Below are positions 8,684 to 17,810 of a stretch of DNA of 64,000 nucleotides, one piece after another (position 1 is the first letter of the stretch; each line of letters opens with the position of its first letter). The notes under the pieces were generated by a model that did no database searches, was not told the origin of the DNA, and saw only the letters and a list, made by a program, of their open reading frames with translations. Position numbers and translations under genes: made by a program. The DNA is from CBDBES01 sp965204465 (lineage in GTDB: Bacteria > Spirochaetota > Leptospiria > Turneriellales > CBDBES01): positions 248,001 through 312,000 of the forward strand of contig CBDBES010000002.1 in assembly GCA_965204465.1 (NCBI GenBank). The letters run 5' to 3'.

Positions 8684-8712
8684 TTATTGCAGTATGAATT
8701 CTCGAATGTCAA
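8683..8712 (-). promoter_or_regulatory. Possible sigma-70 promoter
   Basis: On the minus strand there is a perfect TTGACA (8707-8712) and AATAAT preceded by TGC (8683-8688), 18 bp apart. It points at the remnant ORF 8417-8683 and the defence operon. The match is good, but AT-rich DNA yields many by chance. Confidence 0.35.
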
Positions 8713-9093
8713 TTCTTTTTTGTACTGGGAAACCTTAGTATTTTGTAGGCATATTTTGCACTATATGTAAATGCCAATCAGATATTTGAAGCCTGGCCAC
8801 TTAGTCACTCTAAGTAGTGTTTTGACTTTGATAGTAGGTGAACATCGGGCCGAAGCAAAACGCTCTTTATAATAGATAATATTAAACTTTATTTTCGTTT
8901 AGTTTTTTTCTATTGCTTGATACAAATTTAATTTATTCTTATTGATCAACACTCACCATCCAGATATATTATAATGATCATTTTCTAAGCCTTCATTATA
9001 ATATAAGCAAATCGGTAGATCGGTCTGCGCCTTTTAAAGAACTTTTTATTAAAAATCTTAATACAATGGTATGCAAATCCATATTCTATCTTG
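8684..9093. other. Non-coding stretch before nadA
   Basis: There are about 410 bases between the remnant ORF and the end of nadA. Apart from the promoter-like pair at 8683-8712, I see no conserved ORF, tRNA, strong hairpin or repeat. Stops are frequent in all frames, consistent with decayed accessory DNA. Confidence 0.5.
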
Positions 9094-10080
9094 CTAGCCA
9101 ACTTTAAGCATATTATCCAATGCTTTCTTAGCTTTGACCCTAATATCCTCCGGTACATTGATCTCATATTTTTCTTCTTGAAGAGATACCAGTATTTTGT
9201 CCAGGGTGATCTTCTTCATATGAGGACAATTTTGGCAAGTAGAAACAAACTCTACATTTGGGAACTCTACTTTCAGATTATCACCCATAGAACATTCTGT
9301 AAGCAATAATATTTTATCTGCACTTGACTCTTCAATAAAATTACTCATTTGAGAAGTCGATCCACTAAAATCGGATATTTCAGTTACCTCTGTTTTACAT
9401 TCAGGATGAGAAATCACTTTTACGCCAGGATGGATCTTTCTGGCCATTACTATATCTTCTGCGGTGAATAGCTCATGCACCATACATTTTCCATTCCAGA
9501 AGATAATTTTTTTATCCGTTGCCTTTTGTACATTTTTGGCTAAATACTGGTCGGGTAGCATGATCACTTCATCATTTTTTAAAGAATTGACCACTCTAAT
9601 TGCATTGGCACTGGTACATATAATGTCTGATTCTGCCTTTACGCTGGCGCTGCAATTAATATAAGAAACCACAGGCACTCCTGGATAATTTTCTTTTAGT
9701 TTTTTTACATCGGATACCTTTATCCCTTCCGATAGAGAACAACCCGCTTCCGTATCCGCAATAAGAACTTTTTTCTCTGGATTCAATATTTTGGCCGTTT
9801 CTGCCATAAAATGGACTCCATTGAATAAAATAATGTCCGCATTCGTTTGCGTGGATTCCTTGGCTAATCCTAATGAATCGCCTACAAAATCAGAAAGCCC
9901 ATAATATACTTGGGTTGACATATAATTATGACCCAGGATAACTACATTCTTTTTTTGTTTTAGTTCTAATATCTGCAATATAGTTTCTTTTATATCAGAT
10001 ATTTCTGAAGGAAGTTGATGGCTACTCAGTTTCTTTTCGACCATTTCAAGCCTTTCTGTTTTTTTAAGAGTTAGTTTCAT
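9094..10080 (-). CDS. nadA: Quinolinate synthase NadA
   Basis: NadA condenses iminoaspartate with dihydroxyacetone phosphate to quinolinate in de novo NAD synthesis, using a [4Fe-4S] cluster. The 328-residue product is close to normal length. It has LGHNYMSTQVYYGLSDFVGD (49-68) and the three cluster cysteines at the expected spacing: Cys114 (EAGCSLSEG), Cys199 (NGKCMVHE) and Cys285 (QNCPHMKK). SHPECKTEV (224-232) and FSGSTSQM (238-245) are further family motifs. It starts one base after the DUF58 gene stop and ends the moxR operon; no nadB or nadC is nearby. Confidence 0.95.
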   Translation of the reverse strand: MKLTLKKTERLEMVEKKLSSHQLPSEISDIKETILQILELKQKKNVVILGHNYMSTQVYYGLSDFVGDSLGLAKESTQTNADIILFNGVHFMAETAKILNPEKKVLIADTEAGCSLSEGIKVSDVKKLKENYPGVPVVSYINCSASVKAESDIICTSANAIRVVNSLKNDEVIMLPDQYLAKNVQKATDKKIIFWNGKCMVHELFTAEDIVMARKIHPGVKVISHPECKTEVTEISDFSGSTSQMSNFIEESSADKILLLTECSMGDNLKVEFPNVEFVSTCQNCPHMKKITLDKILVSLQEEKYEINVPEDIRVKAKKALDNMLKVG

Positions 10081-10081
10081 T

Positions 10082-11380
10082 TTACCATTTCAAAGAATAA
10101 TAATGCGTAAGGGTCTTTTCATATAGCTTTTCAGGAGGTTCATGAACCAATCGCATTCTAGTTGATCTGAAAAATTTTTCTTGTTGCAAAGAATCCTTTA
10201 GAATATGGGCTTTATACCACATATCTACTGCCTCCTGGTGAAAGTTTTTTTTCTTTTTTTTATCTTTAAGCAGCATAAAGCTTCTTAATGGATTTAACCA
10301 TATGATATCGAATCTGGCAGACATATAAGTTAGTATTTTCTTTTGTACATATAATTGTTGGTAGCTCAGAAAAGGAGATAAAATGATCAAAATGGCCTTT
10401 TGAGCTAATTTATTCTTCAAAAATGAAAACATATCAGTTAGGTCCATGGAAGTATAACTCTCTTTGCTTTCACTCAAATATTGAAAGATCAAGGCAGATT
10501 GCGTCTTGGACATATAAGGAGGTAGAAATTGGTCCACTTTATTTGAGAAAGTAAGCAGACCTGTGGAATCATTATTTCTCAAAAAAGTAAGACTTAATTG
10601 GAAACAAAGAGCAATCTGATAATCCAGATAGCTAAATCCTCTATATTCAAACCTGGAAGCCATTCCCGTATTCAGAATGATCATAACTTCACGGTTTTGC
10701 TCTTTCTCATATACATTTATAAAAATATCTTTATTGCTGGACATACTTTTTCTCCAGTTAATATGCTTAAAATAGTCCCCTGTTTGATATAAACGCAGGC
10801 TATGAAATTCACTTTCGCCCCCCATTAATTTTGAGATCATATTTTCTTTTTGCATGCCGGGCAGCTGTATTTTTTTGGATAGATATAAAATAGGGGATAT
10901 GACTGTTATTTCTCTTTGGTGATAAATTGGATAGTGAAATTTGAAAAGACCTGAACGAGAATGCAAGCAAAGATAAATTTCGACTTCTTTAAATGTTCCT
11001 TTTTTCTTTCCACGTACTCTGAAATATTTTTGATCTTTGCGAATGGAAAATACTCTTGGAGAGAAATCCAGGGGGAAAAAAACTTTCAAATAAATTTCAG
11101 GATCAGTAATATTCCAATGAATTTCAATTTCATGGCTTTTATGAAGTTCAAGAAATTTTGGCCAATGAATGGTAAAAAAAACCTCATGAGGAAGCCTTCT
11201 TTCTATCGGGTCATCTAAAAAATCAAAAAGAATCAGTAATGCAACGCAAGGCAGCCAGACCAGAAATAGAGAAGGCACCATAATAGGCAGCAATAAACTG
11301 AACCAGATAATAAATAGAGTTGATCCAAAACTCAGAAAAAATTTTCTTTTTGAAACGATTTGTTGCTTACTATATAGCAT
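10082..11380 (-). CDS. DUF58 domain protein (MoxR-associated)
   Basis: The 432-residue protein has two hydrophobic helices at residues 14-50 and then a soluble part with the DUF58 core GGESEFHSLRLYQTGDYFKH and INWRKS (about residues 189-214). A VWA-like fold is expected after it (EVMIILNTGMASR). DUF58 proteins almost always accompany MoxR ATPases and are thought to act in metal insertion or assembly of surface or periplasmic complexes; the exact role is unknown. It lies 15 bases downstream of moxR and one base upstream of nadA in a single operon. Confidence 0.85.
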   Translation of the reverse strand: MLYSKQQIVSKRKFFLSFGSTLFIIWFSLLLPIMVPSLFLVWLPCVALLILFDFLDDPIERRLPHEVFFTIHWPKFLELHKSHEIEIHWNITDPEIYLKVFFPLDFSPRVFSIRKDQKYFRVRGKKKGTFKEVEIYLCLHSRSGLFKFHYPIYHQREITVISPILYLSKKIQLPGMQKENMISKLMGGESEFHSLRLYQTGDYFKHINWRKSMSSNKDIFINVYEKEQNREVMIILNTGMASRFEYRGFSYLDYQIALCFQLSLTFLRNNDSTGLLTFSNKVDQFLPPYMSKTQSALIFQYLSESKESYTSMDLTDMFSFLKNKLAQKAILIILSPFLSYQQLYVQKKILTYMSARFDIIWLNPLRSFMLLKDKKKKKNFHQEAVDMWYKAHILKDSLQQEKFFRSTRMRLVHEPPEKLYEKTLTHYYSLKW

Positions 11381-11395
11381 TTTTTACTGTACTTT

Positions 11396-12337
11396 CTATT
11401 TTGGAACATATTCATTTGTTATGATATCCTGTAGAATATGATTGGCTGTTATATTCTCCATTTGGGCTTCCGTAGAAATAATGATACGATGTCCTACAAC
11501 ATTTTTGAATAGAGTTTTTATATCATCAGGAATTACATAATCACGCTTCTCTTTAACAGACCATGCTCTGGCTAGCTGCAATAAATGTACCGATGTTCTT
11601 GGGCTTGGGCCATAGATGACATTCTTATGACTTCTGGTTTTTTGTATTAGCCGTATAATATAATCTATGATCGTATCTTTCACGGTTACTTTTATAATTT
11701 CCTTTTGAATACTTTCTATTTCTTTTTTGTCAGTAATGCTACTTATTGTTTGAAAATTTGTTCTTTTACCATCTTTTCCATTTAATGCATTCGTTAAAAT
11801 TAACTTCTCTTCTGGGAATTTTGGATATTGCATATTGATCATTAGCATAAATCTATCCATCTGGGCTTCAGGTAGATTATAAGTTCCTGAAAGTTCAATT
11901 GGATTACGTGTTGCTAATACGAAAAAAGGAGTTGGTAAAGAATGGCTTTTGCCTTCTATACTGATCTGGTATTCTTCCATTGCCTCTAAAAGAGCAGACT
12001 GCGTTTTAGGAGGTGTTCGGTTTATTTCATCGGCTAAAATAAAATGGGCAAAAACAGGTCCTTTCCTAAAAGCAAGATTACCCGTTTCTTTATTAAAAAA
12101 AAGATATCCGGATATATCACCTGGGAGTAGATCGGGAGTAAATTGGATACGATTGAAATCCAGACCTAGAAGTCTTGCTAATACCTTGGCACTAAAGGTT
12201 TTGCCTATACCAGGCAGACCTTCTAACAATACATGCCCCCTGGCTAAAATAGAAGTAAGCAAAAGATGGAGAGTATGCTCATATCCTATTATATATTCAG
12301 AAAAGGCTTTTTCAATTTTTTCAAACCAAGGATGCAT
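11396..12337 (-). CDS. MoxR-family AAA+ ATPase
   Basis: This MoxR-type AAA+ ATPase is a chaperone-like partner of DUF58/VWA proteins. Motifs (numbered from the upstream GTG at 12349) are GLPGIGKTF (44-52, Walker A), ILADEINRTPPKTQSALLEA (Walker B and beyond), ATRNPIE (sensor 1), AQMDRFML (arginine-finger region) and GPSPRTSVHLLQLAR (sensor 2). I chose the ATG at 12337 because GGAAG lies 5 bases upstream; the GTG at 12349 would add four residues. It heads the operon with DUF58 and nadA. The 150-base gap to the divergent LCP-like gene should hold promoters for both. Confidence 0.92.
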   Translation of the reverse strand: MHPWFEKIEKAFSEYIIGYEHTLHLLLTSILARGHVLLEGLPGIGKTFSAKVLARLLGLDFNRIQFTPDLLPGDISGYLFFNKETGNLAFRKGPVFAHFILADEINRTPPKTQSALLEAMEEYQISIEGKSHSLPTPFFVLATRNPIELSGTYNLPEAQMDRFMLMINMQYPKFPEEKLILTNALNGKDGKRTNFQTISSITDKKEIESIQKEIIKVTVKDTIIDYIIRLIQKTRSHKNVIYGPSPRTSVHLLQLARAWSVKEKRDYVIPDDIKTLFKNVVGHRIIISTEAQMENITANHILQDIITNEYVPK

Positions 12338-12487
12338 CTTTACTTCCACAGAATTTCCATAACATGAGTTGTCTACTCTAAATATGAATTAAAACTTTTT
12401 ACACTTGGGTTATAATAAATTTTTATTTACAAAGTAAAAAAGTTTTGAACTTATTCCATTTTCTGATATCTTAAAAAAAATCTCTGT

Positions 12488-13662
12488 ATGAATAGAATAA
12501 AAAACTAAATCGGGTTAAGAACATTCAAAAAAAGTTTCGATTCTTTATATTTATAAATATTTTTCTTGCCTTTTCTGCTTATTTTGGGTGGGAAATATTT
12601 CAATTCTTAAATCGTACTACTATAGAAGAGTACATTAATGAGAACAAAACGTTTGGTATTCTTTTGTTGGGTACGGGAAATGAAGAGGATGTTCTCAAAG
12701 CCAATTTTATTTCCATTGCTATTATAAACCCTGTCACATTCCGTATTGGATTTATTTCTTTTTTCCCTGAAACAAAGCTAGTTAAAAAGGGGAAAACCAT
12801 AGAAAGGCAACTTCTATCTGAAAATTTTTTAAGCGTTATAGAATTGATATCTAAGAAATTGTCTATTGATATTCCTTTTCATCTTTATTTTTCTATGGAA
12901 GACATTACTACTGCTTTGGACATGGTCGAAGGGATCAACTTTTTCTTATGGCAACCATATCTACTAGAAAATGAAAAACTACCCACAGGAGAATTTTTAA
13001 TGGATAGTACGCTTATATCTGATTTTTTAAATGTAACAGATAAATCAAAATATGCCTCCTCGATAAAGTTATACAGATATTATAGCCTTATCCTCAATGC
13101 ATGGAATCATAGAAAGGAAAAATGGGATATTCTAAAAAATGAAATTATTTTTGGTAAAGTAACCCAAAATCTGCAAACAAGCCTCTCTACTTATGAACTT
13201 TATTTCCTGGCAGAGACATTGCTGCATGATCAAAAGTGGATGCCTATTTTTTTTGAAATTCCAGTGCAGCAAGAAAAAGATTCATTCATTATGAATCAGG
13301 ATGCTACTGCCTTTTATTTTAAAGATTTTATGCAAAAACTCAATCAAGAGAAAAACTTTTATTTAGATACGTCTCCTAATATTGAAATTAAAAATGGCAC
13401 AACCATACCAAATCTAGCCAAAAAAATGAGAAACCGATTCAGTCAAAAGGGTTTTAAGGTACTTGAATTTGCGAATGCGGATAAACATGACTATCAAAAT
13501 ACTATTCTATTGGATATAGGCGGAAGCTCTTTTTATCTACAAGCAGCGGCAAAGTCTCTTAAAATAAATAGAAATTATCATCTGATCAATCGCTCCATCT
13601 TTACTGATCTTGTTCTAATATTAGGAAGGGATTATCAAGAAATAATTTCTTTTGAAGATTAA
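12488..13662 (+). CDS. LCP-like protein with LytR_C domain (N-terminal frameshift)
   Basis: Residues at the C-terminus (NIEIKNGTTIPNLAKKMR, then FTDLVLILGRDYQ) form a LytR/CpsA/Psr C-terminal domain. The middle part (GILLLGTGNEED, AIINPVTFRIGFISFFPET) aligns in outline with the LCP catalytic domain, but the usual RSDT and PRDT arginines are missing, so phosphotransferase activity is doubtful. From 12664 the frame has only a TTG start, yet the same frame is open back to 12496 and encodes a membrane helix (FFIFINIFLAFSAYFGW). The ATG at 12488 joins that frame only if one A is added to the A6 run at 12499-12504. The gene is probably a single-pass cell-envelope protein with its start disrupted by a one-base deletion. 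Confidence 0.72.
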
Positions 13663-13707
13663 AAAAATAATGTTGCTATTCTGTACATAATGCTTATATT
13701 GGTTGGA

Positions 13708-16700
13708 ATGAATAAGACTATACTTCTATCTCTGATCATCATTCTTTGTTCAACTTGTTCAAAGGCAAAACAAGAGCCTATTTCTATTGAAGAACCAGGC
13801 TCTCCTGTTTCTACTCAAGAACCAGACTCTCCTAATATTCTCTATTTAGAAAAGGATAGCAAGACGGAGATTATTGCCGATGATCCAGTCGTTACTCTGG
13901 AAGAGGGAGTGATGGGTAAAGACAGCTATAGCTATGACATTCTTTTAAATACCCAACCCACTGCAGAGGTAGAAATAAAGATCACTCTTCCCGCCGAGGC
14001 TCCGGATGATCTTAGTATATCTTCTGGCATTCAAAACGAAAACGGTGCAGATTCTTTCATCATTCTTACATTTGCGATAGATGATTGGGATAGTTCCCAA
14101 ACGGTGACATTGACCCTGATGGACAATAGCATAGAAGAAGGAAATCGCAATCTGAACATAGATCATATAGTTCGCAGTTCAGATGAAGACTATAATGGAA
14201 ACCATCTTGACCATACCATTCGATTGACCCTTAAAGACAACGATAGTCCAGGGATCACTTATTCCAGATATCTCCCTCTCAGCAAAGACTATAAGGATAT
14301 AGGTGATTCTCCTATCAAGGTGATCGAAGGGCAAAGCAGTTTTGTAGGCAAGTATCTGATTGAGACGATCACAGAGCCGACTCATGATGTGCATCTAACG
14401 ATAAGTATGCCCGACACTGCTCCTCCAAATTTACAATTGCATTATTCCGGAGACACAATATCCGCAGGAGAATCTATGATTCTTATACTTTCAGAAAACG
14501 GCTTTACTGATAATTTCTTCCTGGGAGTAGGATTCACTCTTAGCCATAGTGATACAAATACAGAAGGGATCGTAATCGTTTCTCACTCTACCGAAAGTGA
14601 TGATTCTGATTATGATCAATTAAGCCATGAAATTGAGTTTCAGCTGATCAATGATTCCATTGCCAGGGTAATGTATTTGAAGAAAGATAGTTCAGAAAAA
14701 CTTTCCAATCCTGAAATTACTTTAAATGAAGGAGGGGCATCCTTTCAATATGACATTGTTTTGAATAAACAGCCTCTGGAAGATGTGGTAGTTTATATAT
14801 TCCAATCTCCTCTTTTTATACCCCCGTCGAATCTGGAATTAACCTACGGGGACATGTCTATCCAGGGGCAGAGGAATATTGACACTAAACTTACTTTTAA
14901 TGATACAAATTGGAATAAACCTCGTACGATCACTCTAACCCTGCATGACAACAAGCAAGTTGGCGGCCTACCACCTCTGCCTCTTTATCATAACGTAAAC
15001 TCTGATGATATTCATTATGCAGAACAATCAGACGTTATATTCTCAATAATGATGGTAGATGACGGAATAGGCAAAATCAATTATCTAAAAGAAAATGACA
15101 TTCCTATAGGTGTAGATGAACTTTTTTTTCTAAGGGAACCAGGTCCATCGGAGACAAATACATTCAATTATAAAATTTCACTGGGAAATCCTGCTCAAAA
15201 AGAAGTCAGGATCGATGTTGGCCTTTCTAAAACAGTCCCTCCTAATTTGAGTATTACCAATCCTGTCATATTTTCTCCTGGAGAAACCCAAAAAACGGTA
15301 ACCTTTTCATTGGACGGGGATAACAATCCCATGAATTACGAGGATATGACTATAATGCATACCATTATTAGTAATGATCCCGATTATTCCAATATCCAGG
15401 GAATGAATATTCTTCTATCGCTTCAGGATGATGATTCTCCTGAAGTTTACTATCTAAAAGAAGGCACATACCTGCCAGATCATATTTCACTCATAGAAGG
15501 AGACGAAGATAATGAATACACCTATACCATTATGTTGAATACCCAACCAATGAATGGGAATGTGATCATAGATATTGCTATTACTTCTCATCCAGTTATA
15601 ACCGTTTCGCCGAATAGTCTTACCTTTAATAACTCCTCTGGTATTTCTGGCGGATGGGATGTGCCCCAGATAGTTACCATATCTATCGCAGATGATGCTC
15701 TTTATTCTGATCCCAGTACTTCATTGACCCTGTCACATGAGATAAGTGGTAGCTCCGAGTATGATCCTCTCACAGATAAGGATATTTCTATCAATGTCAT
15801 AGAAAATGATGCCTGCCTGCAATCCGATTCTGCTATAAAGACAGATTTTTCGGGAGTAAATTATGGCACAGGAACAAAAAATGATCCCTATCATATATGC
15901 AATCCAGATCAATTGCAGGCCATGAAAGATGATCTTAATGCACATTATATACTCGGGCAAAATATAAATGCTTCTTCCATTTCTACGGATACTTGTCCCG
16001 CAGGCACTACGGGTACATGTACAGGTTTTCAACCCATTGGAATGGATGCAAACAAATTCAAAGGTTCTTTAGACGGCAGAGGATATGTGATACATGATCT
16101 TAGAATGGATGTAGATTTGGTTAATTCTGAATTTAATTATATAGGTCTATTTGGTTTCACCGGAACAGGCGCCTTGATACAAAATATAGGCTTAGAAAAT
16201 ATGAATATAGTCTCTTTCGCTTCCAGAGACTTGGCTGATACATCTAAGGATGTTAATTCTTCTTATGTAGGCGGCTTGGTTGGTTATAATAAAGGAGGAA
16301 TAATAAAAAATAGCTACTCTACAGGAAGTATTTCCTCTGCTTCCTGGATTTTCGTACAGACCTTTTCCACTGAGGCTAATTCCTATACGGGTGGTCTGGT
16401 AGGTTATAATAGTGAAGGAGGGATGATACAAAACAGCTATTCTATAGCAAGTATTTCTTCTGCTCCAGATTCTTTTACCTTTTTTTCGTTAGGAGGGATC
16501 AATGCCGTTTTTTATACATCTTATACAGGTGGCCTGGTAGGGGTAAATGATAAAAATGGCACTATAATCAATTCTTATTCGATTGGTCATATTTCCTCTT
16601 CTGCTATTTTTGGTTCTGCAGGCGGCTTGGTAGGGCCCAATGGAGCTTCGATAATCAATAGCTATTCTGCAGGAACTGCTCTTTCTACTCTTCCTTTTAC

Positions 16701-17658
16701 AGGCGGGCTGATAGGGAATAGCCAATCCATTCAAGGAATCAAAGACATTATACGCAACAGTTATTTTGATCAAGACATATTTGGTTCTTCTACGATCAGT
16801 GGGTATCTGACCAATACTGATGTAATATGTACCGGAGGTTTTACAACTTCCGCATTCACCACTCCAATAGCCCCTAATACAGGTACCTGCGATGATACAG
16901 TTCCCACCATTTTCTTTGACTGGGATCCCAATATATGGAATTTTGGTTCCGCAACAGAGTATCCCATACTGAATTCCATTCTTCAAACGGCAGACGAACA
17001 GTCGGTGAGGATGGCATCTGGTTTTTTACATTTTTCGAATGCTACTATTGGGCAAGTGAGCCGCCATGAACCCATATTTTTTTATCGTGTAGAAGATCCT
17101 TCCATGGATATTATTACGAAGGGCACAAATATGCAAGGCGTTTCCGTGGATAATTATTCTATTATAAATACAAAGGATGTGGATGGCAGCCCTTTAAGTC
17201 CGCCTCCTACGGTCAACTCTGCTGGTATCATATCTGCCGGTTCTTTGACCCTTAATCAGGAATTTCATTTAAGTGCCAGATTCAACAAAGGGAGTGCCGT
17301 ATTTACAGAAAAGTACCGAATGAAAATCGGTTCACTTCATTTTTCAAATACACATAAAATAGAAGAGTCTGGAGTACTGCTGTATAAGATAAACGATCAT
17401 CTACGCCATAGAAATGTTCCTGTTGATATAATTGATGTTAGTTTAGTGGGTGTAGAAAAAAGCATGGCAGATACCTATGTACTTTCAAATATCCTTGCCT
17501 CAGATGGTACCCCTATCGATCCTCCTGCTACCCTACCCCCAGTAAATACATCAAATGATGCCATTAAAATTGATGTGAGCTCTCTGGCAGCAGGCAATCT
17601 CTTTACTCTGCAAGCCACAATAGGTGGTTTTACCCAGACATATAAATTCAAAAAATAA
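13708..17658 (+). CDS. Giant surface lipoprotein with Calx-beta-like and GLUG repeats
   Basis: The protein is about 1316 residues from the ATG at 13708, where a signal peptide MNKTILLSLIIILCSTC begins; the final Cys fits a relaxed lipobox. Five repeats of about 125 residues each open with a YLK/YLE motif (near residues 45, 185, 322, 456 and 580) and contain acidic EG and LNTQP segments, like Calx-beta domains. Next come a cysteine-bearing linker (GTGTKNDPYHICNPDQLQAM) and five GLUG-type motifs (YVGGLVGYNKGGIIKNSYS and variants, residues about 855-1010), a beta-helix signature of surface adhesins. Two related C-terminal domains begin with GFLHFSN and GSLHFSN. It likely acts at the cell surface in adhesion or matrix contact; this is inferred from domains only. 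Confidence 0.8.
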   Translation: MNKTILLSLIIILCSTCSKAKQEPISIEEPGSPVSTQEPDSPNILYLEKDSKTEIIADDPVVTLEEGVMGKDSYSYDILLNTQPTAEVEIKITLPAEAPDDLSISSGIQNENGADSFIILTFAIDDWDSSQTVTLTLMDNSIEEGNRNLNIDHIVRSSDEDYNGNHLDHTIRLTLKDNDSPGITYSRYLPLSKDYKDIGDSPIKVIEGQSSFVGKYLIETITEPTHDVHLTISMPDTAPPNLQLHYSGDTISAGESMILILSENGFTDNFFLGVGFTLSHSDTNTEGIVIVSHSTESDDSDYDQLSHEIEFQLINDSIARVMYLKKDSSEKLSNPEITLNEGGASFQYDIVLNKQPLEDVVVYIFQSPLFIPPSNLELTYGDMSIQGQRNIDTKLTFNDTNWNKPRTITLTLHDNKQVGGLPPLPLYHNVNSDDIHYAEQSDVIFSIMMVDDGIGKINYLKENDIPIGVDELFFLREPGPSETNTFNYKISLGNPAQKEVRIDVGLSKTVPPNLSITNPVIFSPGETQKTVTFSLDGDNNPMNYEDMTIMHTIISNDPDYSNIQGMNILLSLQDDDSPEVYYLKEGTYLPDHISLIEGDEDNEYTYTIMLNTQPMNGNVIIDIAITSHPVITVSPNSLTFNNSSGISGGWDVPQIVTISIADDALYSDPSTSLTLSHEISGSSEYDPLTDKDISINVIENDACLQSDSAIKTDFSGVNYGTGTKNDPYHICNPDQLQAMKDDLNAHYILGQNINASSISTDTCPAGTTGTCTGFQPIGMDANKFKGSLDGRGYVIHDLRMDVDLVNSEFNYIGLFGFTGTGALIQNIGLENMNIVSFASRDLADTSKDVNSSYVGGLVGYNKGGIIKNSYSTGSISSASWIFVQTFSTEANSYTGGLVGYNSEGGMIQNSYSIASISSAPDSFTFFSLGGINAVFYTSYTGGLVGVNDKNGTIINSYSIGHISSSAIFGSAGGLVGPNGASIINSYSAGTALSTLPFTGGLIGNSQSIQGIKDIIRNSYFDQDIFGSSTISGYLTNTDVICTGGFTTSAFTTPIAPNTGTCDDTVPTIFFDWDPNIWNFGSATEYPILNSILQTADEQSVRMASGFLHFSNATIGQVSRHEPIFFYRVEDPSMDIITKGTNMQGVSVDNYSIINTKDVDGSPLSPPPTVNSAGIISAGSLTLNQEFHLSARFNKGSAVFTEKYRMKIGSLHFSNTHKIEESGVLLYKINDHLRHRNVPVDIIDVSLVGVEKSMADTYVLSNILASDGTPIDPPATLPPVNTSNDAIKIDVSSLAAGNLFTLQATIGGFTQTYKFKK

Positions 17659-17810
17659 AAGACGATCATACCAAAAGTCAATCAGAAATTCCTAAACGTT
17701 CGAATCAATAGAAAAAAGATTGTGTTTTGAAGGTACCCTCCGTAGTAAAGGCTATTACTATAGTAAGAGTAACCGTCTTGACGAAACATCTTAAGAACCA
17801 ATGCTGGTTT

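Noticed and set aside
16489..16986. Antisense ORF of 165 residues in the GLUG lipoprotein
   Set aside because: It is a cysteine-rich low-complexity translation of the repeat region's other strand.
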